54,544 nucleotides of DNA from Candidatus Moduliflexus flocculans (GTDB lineage: Bacteria > Moduliflexota > Moduliflexia > Moduliflexales > Moduliflexaceae). The stretch's first letter is position 1, and each line of letters starts with the position of its first letter. The notes beneath the pieces are model-generated. The model ran no database searches, was not told the origin of the DNA, and worked only from the letters and a program-made list of their open reading frames with translations. The position numbers and the translations under genes were made by a program. Of the stretch, positions 51,712-54,544 are shown in pieces. Location of the stretch: NCBI GenBank assembly GCA_000739515.1, contig DF820459.1, forward strand, positions 693,376 through 747,919, read 5' to 3'.

Positions 51712-52953
51712 CTATTTTTTCAACCGGCGTATCGCCTGAATGCGCTGCAAGACGGGCGGATGCGAGTAGCTCAGGGCGACATGGAACGGGTGCGGCGTCA
51801 GGTTCGACAGGTTTTTCACGGAGAGTTTTTTCAGCGCGGAGATGAACGGCTCAGGATCGGGCGTGGTTTCGATGGCAAAGCGGTCGGCTTCGTATTCATT
51901 GCGGCGCGAAAGGAAGTTCATGCCGAGCGAGATGACCAATTCAATCGGACTGTATAACATACCGAAAAAAATCAGCCCGGCGTAAATCGAGGGCTGCTTG
52001 ACGTAAAAGGCGTCGAATAAGCCCTGATGACCGAGAAAGATGGAGAGCAGGAACAGCATCACGCCGCTGTGGGCGATGCTGATGAGCATTCCTTGCAGGA
52101 TATGTTTTTTCTTGTAATGTCCGATTTCATGCGCCAGCACCGCCACCAATTCCGGCACGGTATGGGCGGCGATCAGGGTATCGAAGAGCGCGATCCGTTT
52201 ATGTTTGCCGAAGCCGGTGAAAAAGGCGTTGCTTTTGGTGGAGCGTTTCGAGCCGTCCATCACAAACAGGTTTTCCAATGGAAAGTCGGCGCGGCGGGCG
52301 TAAGCCATGATGCTTTCCCGCAATTCGCCATCTTCTAATGGCGTGAATTTGTTGAACAGCGGCATAATCCAGGTGGGCGCGATAAATTGCAGAAAGAGCG
52401 TCACGATGGTCAGCGCAATCCAGCAATAAAGCCAGGCGAGCGCCCCGGCGTATTCGAAGAAGGCTAAGACGCCCGCGAGAATCGGCACGCCGATGACGAT
52501 GCCAAGCCCTAAGCCTTTTAATAAATCGGTGACGAACACGAGCGGCGTGGTTTTGTTGAAGCCGAAGTGTTCTTCGATCACAAACGTGTCGTAGATATTA
52601 AACGGCAGCGAAAGAAGCGTTCTGACGATGATTAACACGCCGATGTAAAGGATGCCGGTGACGATTGATGAGAAGCCCCAGCCTCGCGCGATCTGATCGA
52701 GCCACTGAAATCCTCCGGCAAACCAGAAAATCAGCGAAACGGCAAGATTAAACGTGGAGGTCAGAAAGCCGAAGCGCGTGTTGACGCGGGTGTATTCCTG
52801 CGACTGTCGGTATTTTTCGGCGTCATATACGCCGTCGAATTCGGCGGGAATGCGGTCGCTCAGGGCGCGAAGATTCAGCCAGTCGGCGGCAAGATCGAGC
52901 AGGAAACTGATCAGAATTGTGGCAAGGATGATGATGGCGTAATTATTCATCAT
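51712..52953 (-). CDS. M48-family membrane metalloprotease (Ste24-like)
   Basis: A 413-residue membrane protease. The zinc motif HEIGHYKKKH (HExxH) is present, with the third ligand Glu in RRNEYEADRFAI. Several transmembrane helices surround it, and the N-terminal DAEKYRQSQEYTRVNTRFG segment is typical of CAAX-protease homologues. In bacteria these degrade or quality-check membrane proteins. A 20-residue ORF and the broken HigA-like gene follow it on the same strand. Confidence 0.93.
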   Translation of the reverse strand: MMNNYAIIILATILISFLLDLAADWLNLRALSDRIPAEFDGVYDAEKYRQSQEYTRVNTRFGFLTSTFNLAVSLIFWFAGGFQWLDQIARGWGFSSIVTGILYIGVLIIVRTLLSLPFNIYDTFVIEEHFGFNKTTPLVFVTDLLKGLGLGIVIGVPILAGVLAFFEYAGALAWLYCWIALTIVTLFLQFIAPTWIMPLFNKFTPLEDGELRESIMAYARRADFPLENLFVMDGSKRSTKSNAFFTGFGKHKRIALFDTLIAAHTVPELVAVLAHEIGHYKKKHILQGMLISIAHSGVMLFLLSIFLGHQGLFDAFYVKQPSIYAGLIFFGMLYSPIELVISLGMNFLSRRNEYEADRFAIETTPDPEPFISALKKLSVKNLSNLTPHPFHVALSYSHPPVLQRIQAIRRLKK

Positions 52954-52955
52954 GG

Positions 52956-53028
52956 TTTTGTGTTGGAATGTCTGCTTCGGCTTCGTTCAACGTGACAGGC
53001 CACGTCGAACAAGTCGAAACACAAAAAA
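52956..53028. repeat. Inverted repeat in the M48-PilZ gap
   Basis: TTTTGTGTT...GTTCAACGTG and CACGTCGAAC...AACACAAAA form imperfect nested arms. It lies upstream of the M48 gene, in its promoter region. Confidence 0.6.
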
Positions 53029-53053
53029 ACGTGAAACGGTTAAAGACAAAATA

Positions 53054-53086
53054 AGCTGTCAGACACGTTGAACGTCTCTGACTGCT
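53054..53086. repeat. Diverged family D palindrome
   Basis: AGCTGTCAGACACGTTGAAC and the opposite arm, with three mismatches compared with the copy at 6082-6114. It is downstream of the PilZ gene and may terminate it. Confidence 0.8.
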
Positions 53087-53107
53087 ATTTGCATGGATCG
53101 TCAGACA

Positions 53108-53467
53108 TCACGCCTGTTCGGCTTCACCGGCTTCGGTGTATTTGTTCAGCACCTCTGCCAGGCGCTGTAATTTATCTTCCGGCGCGTCTAAAAACTGCAA
53201 GCCCACGTCATACTGGGCGGTTTCGCCTTCTGGCAGCGGACGTTGCCAGACGATCTTGGCAATGAAGGTCAAGATTTCGTCATCTGGCAGCAAAAGCTCG
53301 ATTTCAAGGCGCTTGCCGACGCGCAGCTTATCGTTGCTGTAAATTCGAATGCCTCCTAAACCGATATTGACTAACTGGCGGCGCGTCGAAAAAAATGGCG
53401 CGGAACGGTAACAAATCGGCGCTTTAAAACGCGGAAATTCACGGCGGTTTGCGTAATCGTCAGTCAT
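53108..53467 (-). CDS. PilZ-domain protein
   Basis: A 119-residue single PilZ domain. The c-di-GMP motif is seen as RREFPRF (RxxxR-like) and the second as NIGLGGIRIYS (D/NxSxxG form). It binds c-di-GMP and acts on motility or secretion partners. GGGGAGGAT precedes ATG 53467, so the longer start at 53500 is unlikely. Confidence 0.88.
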   Translation of the reverse strand: MTDDYANRREFPRFKAPICYRSAPFFSTRRQLVNIGLGGIRIYSNDKLRVGKRLEIELLLPDDEILTFIAKIVWQRPLPEGETAQYDVGLQFLDAPEDKLQRLAEVLNKYTEAGEAEQA

Positions 53468-53509
53468 GGTATCCTCCCCTGAAAATAGATTGTCATGCAT
53501 GATAGCGCG

Positions 53510-53531
53510 GGTCGAAACTCTAATTTCGACC
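53510..53531. repeat. Hairpin GGTCGAAA / TTTCGACC
   Basis: Perfect 8-bp arms with a 6-base loop, between the PilZ gene and the conserved unknown gene; a short palindrome or terminator-like hairpin. Confidence 0.6.
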
Positions 53532-53552
53532 TACAGAATAGCTCCTTGAGCG

Positions 53553-54272
53553 TTAACGTAATGAAACAGGCGTGTATTCGTCGAAATACGCGCTGAATAA
53601 CGGACGTAACTCTTGCAGCGGTTCTTCAAGGATGCCGAGAAACGTCATGGCATAAATGTCTAACTGAACAAGCGCGTCAACAGACGAGTCCTGAGTGCTG
53701 GCGGCGAGAAAGCGTTCCGCAATCGAAGTATTCACAACATGGATATTTTCATAAATCCGCGACAGGCCGGTCAAGTTCAAATCTACCGATTTGCCTTCTT
53801 TATGCAGAAAATATTGCGCCATGAAATACATCGAGACCGACCGGAACATCGTCTCCGAAGAGTTCGCAAGCGGCACGTGAAACCGTGCCATCGGCTTAAA
53901 ATAAGCGGTATGCGGACAGCCGCTCAGAGGCATGACTAACCCCATCAGCGAGCCGAACGCCGCTTGCAGTGTCGTCGCCTGCACGATTTTCCGCTCGGCG
54001 GTCACGACTTCGAGCTGCACTTTATGATACGGCAAAAACGGACCGATCTGTTTAATGATATTGACCTGATTCGCGGCTAAAGGGCAGTAGGGATGGTGGG
54101 CGCTGTCGAGCGGACAATGCGGGCATTGATGAAACGTCAAATTTGTCCAGCCGGGCAACGTCTCCGGAATGTTGTTGATCAACTCCATCTTCACCGGGTC
54201 AATTTCCAGCAGAAATACCGTCTGCGATTGATCGGGAAATGCCAAATAATAATAGATTGACAGCGTCTCCAT
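53553..54272 (-). CDS. Conserved protein of unknown function with CPxCP motif
   Basis: A 239-residue protein. After METLSIYYYLAFPDQSQTVF, it has clustered Cys in HQCPHCPLDSAHHPYCPLAA (residues about 45-65), suggesting metal or iron-sulfur binding, then a helical region with SGCPHTAYFKPMARFHVPLA. It resembles DUF6901-type proteins from memory, which is not verified. Function unknown. ATG 54272 is preferred; 54284 is the alternative. Confidence 0.7.
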   Translation of the reverse strand: METLSIYYYLAFPDQSQTVFLLEIDPVKMELINNIPETLPGWTNLTFHQCPHCPLDSAHHPYCPLAANQVNIIKQIGPFLPYHKVQLEVVTAERKIVQATTLQAAFGSLMGLVMPLSGCPHTAYFKPMARFHVPLANSSETMFRSVSMYFMAQYFLHKEGKSVDLNLTGLSRIYENIHVVNTSIAERFLAASTQDSSVDALVQLDIYAMTFLGILEEPLQELRPLFSAYFDEYTPVSLR

Positions 54273-54484
54273 GCGTGCCCCCATGACAGAAATGTTGACG
54301 TGTTGAAACTACCGTTAAATATAAATCAACTTTACTATATCGTGAGAGTTTCTGTCAATAAATAAACAATGGAATTTTTCGGAGGGAAATGCGGCGAGAT
54401 TCTCTCGGTTAAACGACTGTTTTGACAAGTTGTAATTATTTACTGATGTTACGCGGGCATATTCCTGAAACGCCCGTCTGTTCG

Positions 54485-54544
54485 ACCTCACCCCCTGCCC
54501 CCTCTCCAAAGGAGAGGGGGTGAAAAACCCCTCCCCTTCGGGGA
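54485..54544. repeat. Family I repeat, cut by the window end
   Basis: ACCTCACCCCCTGCCCCCTC and a following CCTCTCCAAAGGAGAGG hairpin match the elements inside 11115-11243 and 13277-13442. The opposite arm begins (CCCCTCCCCTTCGGGGA) and is cut by the window end. The rest of 54273-54484 holds no gene; it is the presumed promoter region of the conserved unknown gene. Confidence 0.8.

Noticed and set aside
1..54544. tRNA or rRNA genes
   Set aside because: No cloverleaf with a CCA end or conserved rRNA segment was seen on reading; a covariance-model scan would be decisive.

Overview
The window is a bacterial chromosome segment of moderate base composition. A retrograde lipid-transport (Mla/MCE) operon implies a Gram-negative (diderm) cell, and a chemoreceptor and a PilZ protein suggest motility or c-di-GMP signalling. 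No rRNA, tRNA or CRISPR array was seen. The mix of many carbohydrate genes, a metacaspase, an MCE operon, toxin-antitoxin modules and intergenic spaces packed with palindromes suggests an uncultivated, large-genome filamentous or multicellular-type lineage. Candidate phylum KSB3/Modulibacteria came to mind, but this is a guess and was not tested.

Layout. 0.1-14.5 kb is a carbohydrate (probably uronide or oligosaccharide) catabolic locus: GH88 hydrolase, cupin, Gfo/Idh/MocA dehydrogenase, SDR, GntR and LacI regulators, a binding-protein ABC importer with two permeases and no ATPase, a GH4 glycosidase, a sugar isomerase/epimerase, a second Gfo/Idh/MocA enzyme and a ferredoxin-domain aldo/keto reductase. 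14.5-22.3 kb holds assorted single genes: MNT/HEPN toxin-antitoxin pair, isochorismatase-like hydrolase, ATC hydrolase-like protein, APH-like kinase, PhzF, FolD, a methyltransferase broken by a small palindromic element, GNAT and a third Gfo/Idh/MocA. 22.4-33 kb is a minus-strand block: RNA helicase, then an operon read from right to left as STAS - MlaE - MlaF - MCE protein - metacaspase - large secreted ankyrin/pseudopilin-like protein. 33.3-36.5 kb encodes a degenerate AAA+ protein and a chemoreceptor. 36.5-42.7 kb is a minus-strand trio: a lipoprotein and two tandem paralogues of an unrecognised family of about 840 residues. 42.9-45.9 kb has an SGNH hydrolase, a PurM-family enzyme and a ketopantoate reductase-like gene. 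45.9-48.7 kb is a decay and mobile island: broken IS4-family element, gene remnants and a UPF0175/DUF3368 toxin-antitoxin pair. 48.7-54.5 kb has a serine/threonine kinase with a novel-looking N-terminus, a frameshifted HigA-like antitoxin, an M48 protease, a PilZ protein and a conserved unknown.

The most unusual signal is the intergenic DNA. At least ten families of palindromic or inverted-repeat elements occupy almost every gap; each gap between consecutive genes of the sugar locus, apart from the closely packed permease pair, carries one. Several are nested: one 222-bp stretch at 6003-6224 contains four palindromes one inside another. One element (19959-20093) is caught in a methyltransferase gene with an 11-bp target duplication, and its in silico removal restores the reading frame and the SAM-binding motif exactly. 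This shows that the element moves as a discrete unit. No transposase for these elements is visible in the window.
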